Below, piece after piece: positions 56,686 to 64,000 of a stretch of 64,000 nucleotides of DNA. Each line of letters opens with the position of its first letter. Positions within the stretch are counted from its first letter, which is position 1. The position numbers and the translations under genes are program-made. The notes under the pieces are model-generated. The model saw nothing but the letters and a program-made list of their open reading frames with translations, did no database searches and was not told where the DNA came from. Source of the stretch: Pelomonas sp963422775 (GTDB lineage Bacteria > Pseudomonadota > Gammaproteobacteria > Burkholderiales > Burkholderiaceae_C). The stretch lies in assembly GCA_963422775.4 (NCBI GenBank), contig CAUJSJ030000037.1, positions 1 to 64,000 on the forward strand. Direction: 5' to 3'.

Positions 56686-58451
56686 AAGGTCTCCCATTCG
56701 CCCTCGGTGGTGCTCGGCGCGGGCGCTGCAGCCGAAGCGCTCACCGGCGCCGGCCTCGGCTGAGCCGCGGGCTTGGCGGCGGGCTTGGATGCCGGCCTGG
56801 CCGCGGCGGGCCGAGCTGCCATGGCGGGCCGCGGGGCCGCCCTGGGGCTGCTGCGTGCCGCTGCCGCTGCCGCTGCCGGTGCCGGTGCCGCGTCAACGCG
56901 GAAGGCCGCCACGGCCTCGCTCAGCTTGGTCGTCTGCATGCGCATGCTCTCGGCCGCCGCCGCCGTCTGCTCCACCAGCGCGGCGTTCTGCTGCGTGGCC
57001 TGGTCGAGCTGGCTGACCGCGGCGTTGATCTGCCCGACACCTTCGCTCTGCTCGCGGCTGGACACCGTGATCTCCCCGACGAGGTCGGTCACCTTGCGCA
57101 CCTCGTTGACCATCTGGCCGATGGTCTCGCGCGCAGCCAGCACCTGGGCGCTGCCACTCTCCACCTTGCTGACGCTGTCGCCGATGAGGCTCTTGATCTC
57201 CTTGGCCGCCTCCGCGCTGCGCTGGGCCAGCAGCCGCACCTCGCCAGCCACGACGGCAAAGCCGCGACCCTGCTCGCCGGCCCGCGCCGCCTCGACCGCC
57301 GCATTCAACGCAAGGATGTTGGTCTGGAAGGCGATGCCGTCGATGGTGCCGATGATGTCGGAGATCTTGCGGCTGGAGGCCGAGATCGCGTCCATCGTCG
57401 TGACCACCTCGCCCACGGCAACGCCGCCGGCCCCTGCAACTTCGGACGCGTGGTTGGCGAGCTGGTCGGCCTGGCGGGCGTTGTCGGCGTTGGCCTTGAT
57501 CTGCGCGGCCATCTGCTCGACCGACGCTGCCGTCTGCTCCAGGCTGGAGGCCTGGCTCTCGGTGCGCGCCGACAGGTCGGCATTCCCCTGCGCGATTTCG
57601 GAGGCGGCGACATTCAGCTGGTCGCAACCCTGGCGCACACCGGACACCATGCGCGCGAGGTTCTGCGTCATCTCGTCCAGCATCGTCAGCAACTGCCCGA
57701 GCTCGTCGCGCGCCGTGCTGTGCAGGCGCTGCGTCAGGTCGCCGGCGGCCACCGCCCTGACGGCTTCGGAGGCGAGCTGCACCGGCCGGGTGATGGAGCG
57801 CGTGATCGCCAGCGCCGCCAGCACGCCGATGACGAGGGCTGCGATTGACGCGACGGCGAAGGTCCACAGCACGCGGCGGTAGGCGGCCTCGGCTGCTTCG
57901 CTGGTCGCGGTGGCCAGGGTTTCGTTGTACATCCACCATTTGTTGACGGTCTCGCGCACCGGCGTGAAGGCCGCGCGGGCGGTGCCGAAGGTCATTTCCT
58001 TGGCCGCCGTGCCCTGCGTCGGATCGGCGGCACTCTCGTTGGACGCCTTCAGCACCTTGTCCTGCTCCGCCAGATAGGCGTTCAGGCCATCGGCCACCTG
58101 CTTGAGCAGCGCACGGTCGGTGTCGTCGGCCACGAGCGGCTCATAGTCCTTGAGGCGCTGGCGCAGGTCGCTGCGGGCCTTGGCGATGCGCGCGTCGAGC
58201 GACTTCTTTTCCTTGTCGTCATCGGTCAGGATGTGCTGCTGCTCCAGCCGTCGCGCGTCGGAAATGGCGCCGTCGATCTGATGGATGTAGCGAAGCGACG
58301 GCAGGATGTTGGTGGGGTAGTACTCGGCGTAGTAGTTGATCGACTTCGCCAGCAGCGTTCCGACGCCGGCCATCGCGAGCATCAGTGCCAGCAGGATGAC
58401 GAACGCGAGACCGAGACGCGCGCCGACGCGCAGGTTCTTCAAGGCATCCAA
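56682..58451 (-). CDS. Methyl-accepting chemotaxis protein
   Basis: 589 residues. First span (AFVILLALMLAMAGVGTLLA), a four-helix periplasmic ligand domain, second span (ASIAALVIGVLAALAIT), HAMP, then the signalling domain with the hairpin tip RISDIIGTIDGIAFQTNILALNAAVEAARAGEQGRGFAVVAGEVR. The C-terminus is Ala/Pro-rich and ends EWETF (585-589), a CheR/CheB-tethering pentapeptide. The 5' leader carries an RNA-like element shared with the next gene. Confidence 0.9.
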   Translation of the reverse strand: MDALKNLRVGARLGLAFVILLALMLAMAGVGTLLAKSINYYAEYYPTNILPSLRYIHQIDGAISDARRLEQQHILTDDDKEKKSLDARIAKARSDLRQRLKDYEPLVADDTDRALLKQVADGLNAYLAEQDKVLKASNESAADPTQGTAAKEMTFGTARAAFTPVRETVNKWWMYNETLATATSEAAEAAYRRVLWTFAVASIAALVIGVLAALAITRSITRPVQLASEAVRAVAAGDLTQRLHSTARDELGQLLTMLDEMTQNLARMVSGVRQGCDQLNVAASEIAQGNADLSARTESQASSLEQTAASVEQMAAQIKANADNARQADQLANHASEVAGAGGVAVGEVVTTMDAISASSRKISDIIGTIDGIAFQTNILALNAAVEAARAGEQGRGFAVVAGEVRLLAQRSAEAAKEIKSLIGDSVSKVESGSAQVLAARETIGQMVNEVRKVTDLVGEITVSSREQSEGVGQINAAVSQLDQATQQNAALVEQTAAAAESMRMQTTKLSEAVAAFRVDAAPAPAAAAAAARSSPRAAPRPAMAARPAAARPASKPAAKPAAQPRPAPVSASAAAPAPSTTEGEWETF

Positions 58452-58476
58452 GGCAGTCCCCTCGTTGTTGTGCGAT

Positions 58477-58509
58477 GCACTGTGCCCCTTTCCCCTGGGC
58501 CAGGCAATG
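58477..58509 (-). promoter_or_regulatory. Leader RNA-like element before the chemoreceptor gene
   Basis: On the minus strand: CATTG-CC-TGGCCC..GGGGCA-CAGTG. An outer stem CATTG/CAGTG (one wobble), a CC bulge and an inner stem with a purine-rich loop. The same arrangement occurs at 59429-59460 before the binding-protein gene. Lies 26 bases upstream of the ATG. Confidence 0.5.
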
Positions 58510-58538
58510 CGGGAAGGACGCGGCTTTCCGTCGCTTTG

Positions 58539-59402
58539 TCAGCTTTTTGACGCCGGCACATCCTGGTCGGGATGCGGCCAATGCGCCGGGCATTGCACCG
58601 CGGCGCGTGTCATGCGCTGGTGCTCGCCGCTGGCACGCAACTGCGCCAGGCCGCGGTTGAACGCGGCGCGCAGCGTCTCGCTGTCGGGCCGCGAGGGAGG
58701 GAACAGCACATGCGTCGTGAAGCGGTCGTTCAGCGGCCGCGGATGCGCGCTGAGCGCCTGGCCCTCGGCCGGCGTGAACTGGTGCGCCAGCGTGTCGCAG
58801 GCCACGTTGCGGTCCAGGGGCAGCACGTCGATGCGGCCCAGCAGCAGCATGCGCAGGCTGACGACGTCGTTGCGTGGCTGCTCGTAGCGCAGCAGCCCGG
58901 CGCGCGCCGCCTGCCAAAGCTCGGGCGTGTAGGTGTACTCGGCCACCAGCCCCAGCCGGTAGGGCCGCAGGTCGTCGATGCTGCGCCAGTCCAGCGCCAT
59001 GTCGCGCCGGTGCAGCAGCAGCCAATGCTCGGTGTAGAGGTTGTCGCTGAGCAGGAAGTCGCGCCTTCGCTCGGGCGTGACGCCCCAATGCGCCGAGGCG
59101 TCCCAGCGGCCGTCACGCGTCTCGGCCAGCGCGCGTGGCCAGGGCAGGAAATGGAACTGCACCTGCCGCCCGGCCAGCTCGAAGGCGCGCCGCACGACGG
59201 CCAGCGCCAGTCCCTGGTCGGGCCGTCCGGCAGTGGCATAGGGTGGAAATTCGCCGGTGGCGATGCGCAGCGGCGGCGCTGAAGCGGGCGAGGACGCCGG
59301 CTGAGGCTGCGTGCGCGCGACGGGCGCCGACACGGCCAGCGCCGCCGCCGCAGCCAGCATCCGGCGGCGGCTCGCCGCTCGGCCCGGGGGCGGTGCATCC
59401 AT
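58539..59402 (-). CDS. Periplasmic amino-acid-type binding protein
   Basis: 287 residues. N-terminus with twin-arginine-like SRRRMLAAAAALAVSAPVA, then the bacterial SBP family 3 fold: LRIATGEFPPYA, QGLALAVVRRAFELAG, WDASAHWGVTPERRRDFLLSD. No ABC permease or ATPase gene is adjacent, so it may be a ligand donor for a chemoreceptor or an orphan. Shares the leader element with the chemoreceptor gene. Confidence 0.75.
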   Translation of the reverse strand: MDAPPPGRAASRRRMLAAAAALAVSAPVARTQPQPASSPASAPPLRIATGEFPPYATAGRPDQGLALAVVRRAFELAGRQVQFHFLPWPRALAETRDGRWDASAHWGVTPERRRDFLLSDNLYTEHWLLLHRRDMALDWRSIDDLRPYRLGLVAEYTYTPELWQAARAGLLRYEQPRNDVVSLRMLLLGRIDVLPLDRNVACDTLAHQFTPAEGQALSAHPRPLNDRFTTHVLFPPSRPDSETLRAAFNRGLAQLRASGEHQRMTRAAVQCPAHWPHPDQDVPASKS

Positions 59403-59428
59403 CGCGGGTTCCTCCCGTCGTTTCGAAC

Positions 59429-59460
59429 CACTGTGCCCGTTTCGCCACGGGCAGGCAATG
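59429..59460 (-). promoter_or_regulatory. Leader RNA-like element before the binding-protein gene
   Basis: Minus strand: CATTG-CC-TGCCCGT-GGCGAA-ACGGGCA-CAGTG. Outer stem CATTG/CAGTG, CC bulge, perfect 7-bp inner stem, loop GGCGAA. Matches the element at 58477-58509. In both, TGACAAA lies further upstream at the end of the preceding gene. Confidence 0.5.
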
Positions 59461-59480
59461 TGTGTCCAGCCCTGGTTTTG

Positions 59481-59783
59481 TCAACTTTCCGACGGCTCGG
59501 CCTCGCCCAGCAGCAGCGCCAGCAGCACGGCCGTGCCGATCGGCGGCACGAGCACGATGGCGACGAACCACAGCGCGAAGGAGCGCCCGGTGCGGCGCAC
59601 CAGCTGCATCATGAAGACGCAATGCATTGCGGCCGACACGGCCAGGCCCAGGCCCAGCAGGGCCAGCTTGCTGGCCGGCGGCTCGCCGTCCTGCGTGCTG
59701 CTGATGAGCTGCCACAGACACAGGCCGGCGACGAGCAGGGTGATCACCGCGTACTCGATGCCGCTCTTGATTGCGGGTTTCAT
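59481..59783 (-). CDS. Small membrane protein of unknown function
   Basis: 100 residues with three spans (YAVITLLVAGLCLWQLI, LALLGLGLAVSAAMHCVFMM, LWFVAIVLVPPIGTAVLLALLL). Directly follows mutY (59784) with no gap. The PPIGT motif and size suggest a PLDc_N-like or simple membrane family, not certain. Confidence 0.6.
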   Translation of the reverse strand: MKPAIKSGIEYAVITLLVAGLCLWQLISSTQDGEPPASKLALLGLGLAVSAAMHCVFMMQLVRRTGRSFALWFVAIVLVPPIGTAVLLALLLGEAEPSES

Positions 59784-60803
59784 TCAGCTTTCCTCGATCA
59801 GTTTCTTCAGCGGCGCGGGCAGCGCGTAACGACCGAGTTTCTCCCGCGCCACCCAGGTGCCGCCAGGCAAGATTCCCTCGGGCGCCGCGGCCCTCAGGGT
59901 GTGCAGCACCCAGTCGAAATGGGTCAGCGCATGCTCGATGCGCGGCATCGTCTCCAAGGCGACATCGGGCAGGGCCGCGCGAGCGCCAGCCTCGTCGTCG
60001 AACATGGGCAAGGTCCACAAGCCAGCCCAGACGCCGGTCGCGGGCCTTTGCTGCAGCAAGACCTGGCCCTCGGGCCTCTCCACCCACAGCCACCAGTTCT
60101 CGCGGTGGCCGCGCTTGAGCTTCTTCGTCTTGACAGGAAAGCGCGTCGGATCGCCCTCATGCCGGGCGCGGCACATCGGCTGCACGGGGCAGAGCAGGCA
60201 GTCGGGAGAGCGCGTCCCGCAGATGGTGGCGCCCAGGTCCATCAGGCCCTGGGTGTAGCGGTCCACGTCCTGGGCGGGCAGCAGTTCGGTGGCGCAGGCC
60301 CAGAGCTTCTTCTCGGCCGCGCCGCTGCTGAGGTCCCCGTCGAAGGCCAGCACGCGCGACAGCACACGCTTCACATTGCCATCCAGGATGGCGACGCGCT
60401 CGCCGAAGCAGAAGGCCGCGATCGCCGCGGCGGTGGAGCGACCGATGCCCGGCAGCGTCTGCAAGCCGACGGCCGTGCCCGGAAACTCGCCGGCGTGCAA
60501 TGTCGCCACGGCCTGGGCGCATGCGTGCAGGTTGCGCGCCCGGCTGTAGTAGCCCAGGCCCGCCCACTGCGCCAGCACCTCGTCAAGCGTTGCCGCGGCC
60601 AGGTCGGTGACCCGGGGCCAGCGCGCCAGGAAGCGCTCGTAATAGCCCAGCACCGTGACGACCTGGGTCTGCTGCAGCATGATTTCCGACAACCAGACGC
60701 GATAGGGGTCGCGCGTGTTCTGCCAGGGCAGGGTGTTGCGGCCATGGTGGCGCTGCCAGGCGACGACGGTCTTGCCGAAGTCCAGGATCAGCGCTTCTGG
60801 CAT
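59784..60803 (-). CDS. mutY: A/G-specific adenine glycosylase MutY
   Basis: 339 residues from ATG 60803. Catalytic Glu region WLSEIMLQQTQV, helix-hairpin-helix LPGIGRSTAAAI, Asp in AILDGNVKRV, a 4Fe-4S cluster C-X6-C-X2-C-X5-C (CGTRSPDCLLC...C), and a C-terminal NUDIX-like 8-oxoG reader domain (RPEGQVLLQQRPATGVW). Removes A opposite 8-oxoG. Its start overlaps the mutM end by 16 bases, linking two parts of the GO repair system. Confidence 0.95.
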   Translation of the reverse strand: MPEALILDFGKTVVAWQRHHGRNTLPWQNTRDPYRVWLSEIMLQQTQVVTVLGYYERFLARWPRVTDLAAATLDEVLAQWAGLGYYSRARNLHACAQAVATLHAGEFPGTAVGLQTLPGIGRSTAAAIAAFCFGERVAILDGNVKRVLSRVLAFDGDLSSGAAEKKLWACATELLPAQDVDRYTQGLMDLGATICGTRSPDCLLCPVQPMCRARHEGDPTRFPVKTKKLKRGHRENWWLWVERPEGQVLLQQRPATGVWAGLWTLPMFDDEAGARAALPDVALETMPRIEHALTHFDWVLHTLRAAAPEGILPGGTWVAREKLGRYALPAPLKKLIEES

Positions 60804-61606
60804 TGGGGGCAGAAAAAGGTGGAGCGCTGGCCCTGCACGATGCGCTTGATGGCTGCGCTGCAGCGCCGGCAAGGCTCGCCCTCGCGGCCATAGACCTGGG
60901 CCTGCATCTGGAAGCTGCCGGCCACGCCGTGGGCATCGCGGAAGTCGCGCAGCGTCGTGCCGCCGGCCTCCAGCGCCTGGCCCAGCACCGTGCGCACGGC
61001 GGCGGCCAGCTTGTCTGCCCGCGGGCGGCTGAGCTTGCCGGCAGGCAGGCGGGGGTCGATGCCGGCCATGAACAGCGCCTCACAGGCGTAGATGTTGCCG
61101 GCACCCACGACGATGTCGCCCGCCAGCAGCGCCTGTTTGATGGCGACGCGCCGGCCGCTCAACGCGGCGTGCAGGTGCCGTCCGTCGAAGCGTTCGTCGA
61201 AGGGCTCCAGGCCCAGGCCGCCCAGCAGCGTGGCCACCGGCTCGGCCTCCAGCGCCGCCGCCCAGACGACGGCGCCGAAGCGGCGCGGGTCGGTCAGGCG
61301 CAGCAGGCCACGATCGGTGTGCAGGTCGAAATGGTCATGCGCGCCCGGCGCCGGCGTCGTGTCGAGAAAGGCCAGCGAGCCCGACATTCCCAGATGCATC
61401 AGCAAGCCACCGCTGCTTCCGAGCGGAAGCCACAAATATTTACCGCGTCTTTGCACGTCGCCGACGTGGCTGCCGAGCAGTGTTTCGGGGTCCACGCCTA
61501 TGGGCCAGCGCAGGGGTTTCCCCAGGCGCAGACCGGTCACCCGGGCTCCGTGGATGGCGCCGGCAAAGCTGCGGCGCGTAACTTCTACTTCGGGTAACTC
61601 GGGCAT
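60788..61606 (-). CDS. mutM: Formamidopyrimidine-DNA glycosylase MutM
   Basis: 272 residues. N-terminal PELPEVE with the catalytic Pro1 (after Met removal) and Glu, Lys56 (RGKYLWL), HTH region NIYACEALFMAGIDP, and the C-terminal zinc finger CRRCSAAIKRIV...CPQC. Cuts 8-oxoguanine from DNA. Divergent from the TPR gene with a 40-bp intergenic region. Confidence 0.95.
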   Translation of the reverse strand: MPELPEVEVTRRSFAGAIHGARVTGLRLGKPLRWPIGVDPETLLGSHVGDVQRRGKYLWLPLGSSGGLLMHLGMSGSLAFLDTTPAPGAHDHFDLHTDRGLLRLTDPRRFGAVVWAAALEAEPVATLLGGLGLEPFDERFDGRHLHAALSGRRVAIKQALLAGDIVVGAGNIYACEALFMAGIDPRLPAGKLSRPRADKLAAAVRTVLGQALEAGGTTLRDFRDAHGVAGSFQMQAQVYGREGEPCRRCSAAIKRIVQGQRSTFFCPQCQKR

Positions 61607-61646
61607 TTGGCGGAAATCATAATCAGGCCCTGTCCCTGGAGTTCGA

Positions 61647-63392
61647 ATGCCCTTGCCCTATCGCCGCGTGATCGCCGCCACCGCCCTGCTGGCGGCCGCC
61701 CTGCAAGTCCAGGCCCAAGACGACGCCATCACGACCGCGCCCACCGAAGCGCCGACGAACTCGGCCATGGATGCGCCGCTGTTCTACCAATTGCTGATCG
61801 GCGAGATCGAGCTGCAGAACGGCCAGGCCGGCGTCGCCTTCCAGGTGCTGCTGGACGCCGCACGGCGCACCTCCGACGAGGAGCTGTTCAAGCGCGTCGT
61901 CAACATCGCCATCCAGGCACGCGCAGGCGACCAGGCCCTGATGGCCGCGCGCGCCTGGGCCGAGACCGTGCCGACGTCGACCGACGCGCTGCAGAGCGTC
62001 GTTCAACTGCTGTCCCTGATGAACAAGCCGGCCGAGGTGGCACAGCCGTTGTCGGACCTGCTGCGCATTGCCCCTGCGCCTCAGCGCCCCGGCTACATCC
62101 TTGCGCTGTCGCGCCTGTTCCAGCGCTCGCCCGATCCCAAGGCCGTGCTTGCCGGCCTGGGCCCGGTACTGCGCGCCCAGACCGGCCCGCTCAAGCCTGC
62201 CGCGCTGTACACCGAGGCGCGCCTGTCCATCAACGCCGGCGCGAACGCACGCGCGCTGGCACTGACCCGCGAACTCAACCAGGCCGTGCCCGATGGCGAC
62301 GATGCGATGCAGCTCGCTGTCGACCTCATGCCTGCGGAACCGCTGGCCGAAGGCCTGATCGCGGAGCGGTTGCAGAAGAAGCCCGACCAGCATGCGCTGC
62401 GCCAGGCCTATGGCCGTGCACTGATCCAGGCCCAGCGCCCGGCCGAGGCGGCGCGCGAATTCCGCCTGCTGACCGAAGCAACACCCGAAAACCCCGCCCC
62501 TTGGCTCGCGCTGGGCGCCATCGAGCTGGAGCTCAAGCACCCGGCCGCTGCCGAGACGGCGCTGCGCGAAGGCCTGAAGCGCCTGGACACGCCGGCCTCC
62601 GGCACCGATGCCGAGATCAAGGCGCGCGCAGACGGCCGTCTGCAGGCCTGGCTGATGCTGTCACAGGCGGCAGAGCAGCGCGGCGACTTCAAGGCCGCCG
62701 AAGCTGCGCTGCAGAAGGTCGACAGCGGCGGCCTGGACGTGCGCTACCGCCGTGCCAGCCTGCTGGCCAAACAGGGCAAGCTGGCCGAGGCTCGCAAGCT
62801 GCTGCAGCCCGCCGCCAATGCCGGCGATGCCGAGGCCCGGGCCTCGCTGCTGGCCGAAGCCCAGCTGATGCGCGACCAGCGCGACTACGCCGCCTCGCTC
62901 ACCGTGCTCAAGGCCGCGGCGGCCCGCTTCCCCGGTGACGCCGACCTGATCTACGAGCAGGCCATGATGACCGAGAAGGTCGGCAAGTTCGACGAGATGG
63001 AGACGCTGCTGCGCAAGGTCATCGAGATCAAGCCCGACTACCACCACGCCTACAACGCGCTGGGCTACTCGCTGGCCGAGCGCAATCTGCGCCTGCCCGA
63101 GGCCAAGCAGCTCATCGAGCAGGCGCTCAAGCTGGCGCCGGGCGAGCCCTTCATCGTCGACAGCCTGGGCTGGGTCGAGTTCCGCCTCGGCAACCTGCCC
63201 GAAGCCGCCAAGCTGCTGCGCCAGGCCCACACCGGCCGGCCTGACGCCGAGATTGCCGCCCACCTCGGCGAGGTGCTGTGGGCCAGCGGCGCCCAGGACG
63301 AAGCCCGCCGCGTGCTCGCCGACGCCGCCCAGCGCGAGCCCGGCAACGAGGCGCTGCGCGAGACGCTGGACAGGCTGAAGGTCAAGCCTTGA
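61647..63392 (+). CDS. TPR-repeat protein (periplasmic/envelope)
   Basis: 581 residues. Signal peptide (IAATALLAAALQVQA), then about 10-12 tetratricopeptide-like helical repeats (PAPWLALGAIELELKHPAAAETALREGL, YHHAYNALGYSLAERN, PEAAKLLRQAHTGRPDAEI). Next to lolB with a TTGA overlap, as is usual in betaproteobacteria, so it may serve lipoprotein sorting or outer-membrane assembly. Exact role not known. Confidence 0.85.
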   Translation: MPLPYRRVIAATALLAAALQVQAQDDAITTAPTEAPTNSAMDAPLFYQLLIGEIELQNGQAGVAFQVLLDAARRTSDEELFKRVVNIAIQARAGDQALMAARAWAETVPTSTDALQSVVQLLSLMNKPAEVAQPLSDLLRIAPAPQRPGYILALSRLFQRSPDPKAVLAGLGPVLRAQTGPLKPAALYTEARLSINAGANARALALTRELNQAVPDGDDAMQLAVDLMPAEPLAEGLIAERLQKKPDQHALRQAYGRALIQAQRPAEAAREFRLLTEATPENPAPWLALGAIELELKHPAAAETALREGLKRLDTPASGTDAEIKARADGRLQAWLMLSQAAEQRGDFKAAEAALQKVDSGGLDVRYRRASLLAKQGKLAEARKLLQPAANAGDAEARASLLAEAQLMRDQRDYAASLTVLKAAAARFPGDADLIYEQAMMTEKVGKFDEMETLLRKVIEIKPDYHHAYNALGYSLAERNLRLPEAKQLIEQALKLAPGEPFIVDSLGWVEFRLGNLPEAAKLLRQAHTGRPDAEIAAHLGEVLWASGAQDEARRVLADAAQREPGNEALRETLDRLKVKP

Positions 63393-63913
63393 GGTTCGCG
63401 CCGTTTTTCCTGGCGCTTGCGCTGGCTGGCTGCGCGCAACTGCCTCAGACACCGCCGGCCACGAACGAGTCGCGCCTGAGCGGCCGCATCAGCGTGACCG
63501 TGGCCGGCGACGTGCACAACCGAGGCACCGGCGGAGCGGCCAGCTTCGAACTCTTCGGCGGCCCGACTGCCGGCCGGCTGGAGCTGACCTCACCGCTGGG
63601 CTCGCTGGTGGCCCGCGCCAGCTGGCAACCCGGCCTCGTCACCCTGCAGACGCCCAACGACGAGCGCCGCTTCGACGACCTCGATGCGCTGACCCGCGAG
63701 CTGCTCGGCGAGACCGTGCCCGTGGCCGCTCTGTTCGACTGGCTGCAGGCCCGCCCGTGGCCGGCGGCTGCCCACAGCAAGACGGCCAGCGGCTTCGAGC
63801 AACTCGGCTGGCGCATCGAGCCCAAACTGCCCGCGCTTGTCGCCACCAGGTTGGCCAATCCCGTCGTCACGCTGCGCGCCCGTCTGGACGGAGGCGATGA
63901 AAGCTCTCCATGA
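63389..63913 (+). CDS. lolB: Outer-membrane lipoprotein receptor LolB
   Basis: 174 residues from TTG 63389 (TTGA overlap with the TPR gene stop). Lipobox LALAGC (Cys15), then LSGRISVTVAGDV, GRLELTSPLGSLVARASW, and the C-terminal region of LolB-type beta barrels. Inserts lipoproteins from LolA into the outer membrane. ispE starts inside its 3' end. Confidence 0.85.
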   Translation: MRFAPFFLALALAGCAQLPQTPPATNESRLSGRISVTVAGDVHNRGTGGAASFELFGGPTAGRLELTSPLGSLVARASWQPGLVTLQTPNDERRFDDLDALTRELLGETVPVAALFDWLQARPWPAAAHSKTASGFEQLGWRIEPKLPALVATRLANPVVTLRARLDGGDESSP

Positions 63914-64000
63914 CCTGGCCGCGCCGGCCAAGCTGAATCTCTTCCTGCATGCCGTCGGCAAACGGGCGGACGGCTATCACCTGCTGCAATCGGTCTTCGT
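63897..64000 (+). CDS. ispE: 4-diphosphocytidyl-2-C-methyl-D-erythritol kinase (3' end outside window)
   Basis: 34 complete codons from ATG 63897 with GGAGG upstream: MKALHDLAAPAKLNLFLH, then AVGKRADGYHLLQSVF. PAKLNLFLHAVGKR.DGYHLL is the N-terminal IspE/GHMP kinase block. Overlaps the lolB end by 17 bases, the usual lolB-ispE order. Makes isoprenoid precursor in the MEP pathway. Confidence 0.9.
   Translation, partial: MKALHDLAAPAKLNLFLHAVGKRADGYHLLQSVF

Noticed and set aside
1..64000. CRISPR array or rRNA operon
   Set aside because: No regularly spaced repeats and no rRNA-like sequence were seen; RHS and HAF repeats are protein-coding.

Overview
The window is chromosomal DNA of a high-G+C betaproteobacterium, most likely a Burkholderiales member of the Roseateles/Mitsuaria/Rubrivivax type. 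The evidence is the housekeeping order hrcA | nadK-recN-rapZ and mutY-mutM | TPR protein-lolB-ispE, together with the GC-rich third codon positions. A lower-G+C mobile element interrupts this background.

Layout. 1-7798: a TonB-dependent receptor (5' end outside the window), a lipid kinase and phosphoesterase pair, and a leftward exbB-exbD-exbD-tonB operon preceded by a sigma-54-type regulator gene. Two of these genes look damaged: exbD1 has an in-frame amber codon and the regulator has a 1-nt frameshift. tonB has no conventional start at its best ribosome binding site. 8076-18684: seven rightward, tightly packed genes. Two are full-length paralogues (TIR/deoxyribosyltransferase-like domain, TPR region, SLOG-like domain). 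The others are a patatin phospholipase, a small exported protein, a short TIR protein, a membrane-anchored TIR/beta-propeller protein, and a two-domain TIR-like/nucleotide-binding protein. No CD-NTase, NLR or Thoeris-type partner is visible. This is the best candidate here for an undescribed nucleotide-signalling or anti-phage system. 18784-24838: a HAF-repeat PEP-CTERM protein, an IS3 orfA/integrase fusion scar, a type II restriction-modification pair and an IS110-family transposase.

24839-48704 is an integrative mobilizable element at the 3' end of a CAT-anticodon tRNA gene, bounded by identical 47-bp repeats. It carries parA plus a ribbon-helix-helix partner, a replication-initiator-like gene (frameshifted), ardC, a C5-methyltransferase/endonuclease/Vsr module with a small controller gene, a GIY-YIG nuclease between two related small genes, a serine recombinase, a large RHS toxin with a membrane immunity candidate, mobC and relaxase, a TraG-type coupling protein, several small CxxC proteins, an excisionase and an integrase. 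No type IV secretion genes are present, so it would have to be mobilized by another element.

48771-64000 is core chromosome: hrcA, nadK, recN, rapZ, a BlaI-type repressor under a symmetrical operator, an M56 protease fused to a penicillin-binding-type peptidase, a circularly permuted D-amino-acid oxidase-like protein, a chemoreceptor and a periplasmic binding protein whose leaders share an RNA-like element, mutY, mutM, a TPR protein, lolB and the start of ispE.

Four lesions (amber in exbD1; single-base frameshifts in the regulator, the replication gene and probably the relaxase) could be real decay or base-level errors in the sequence. Function calls rest on motifs read by eye; no database search was run.
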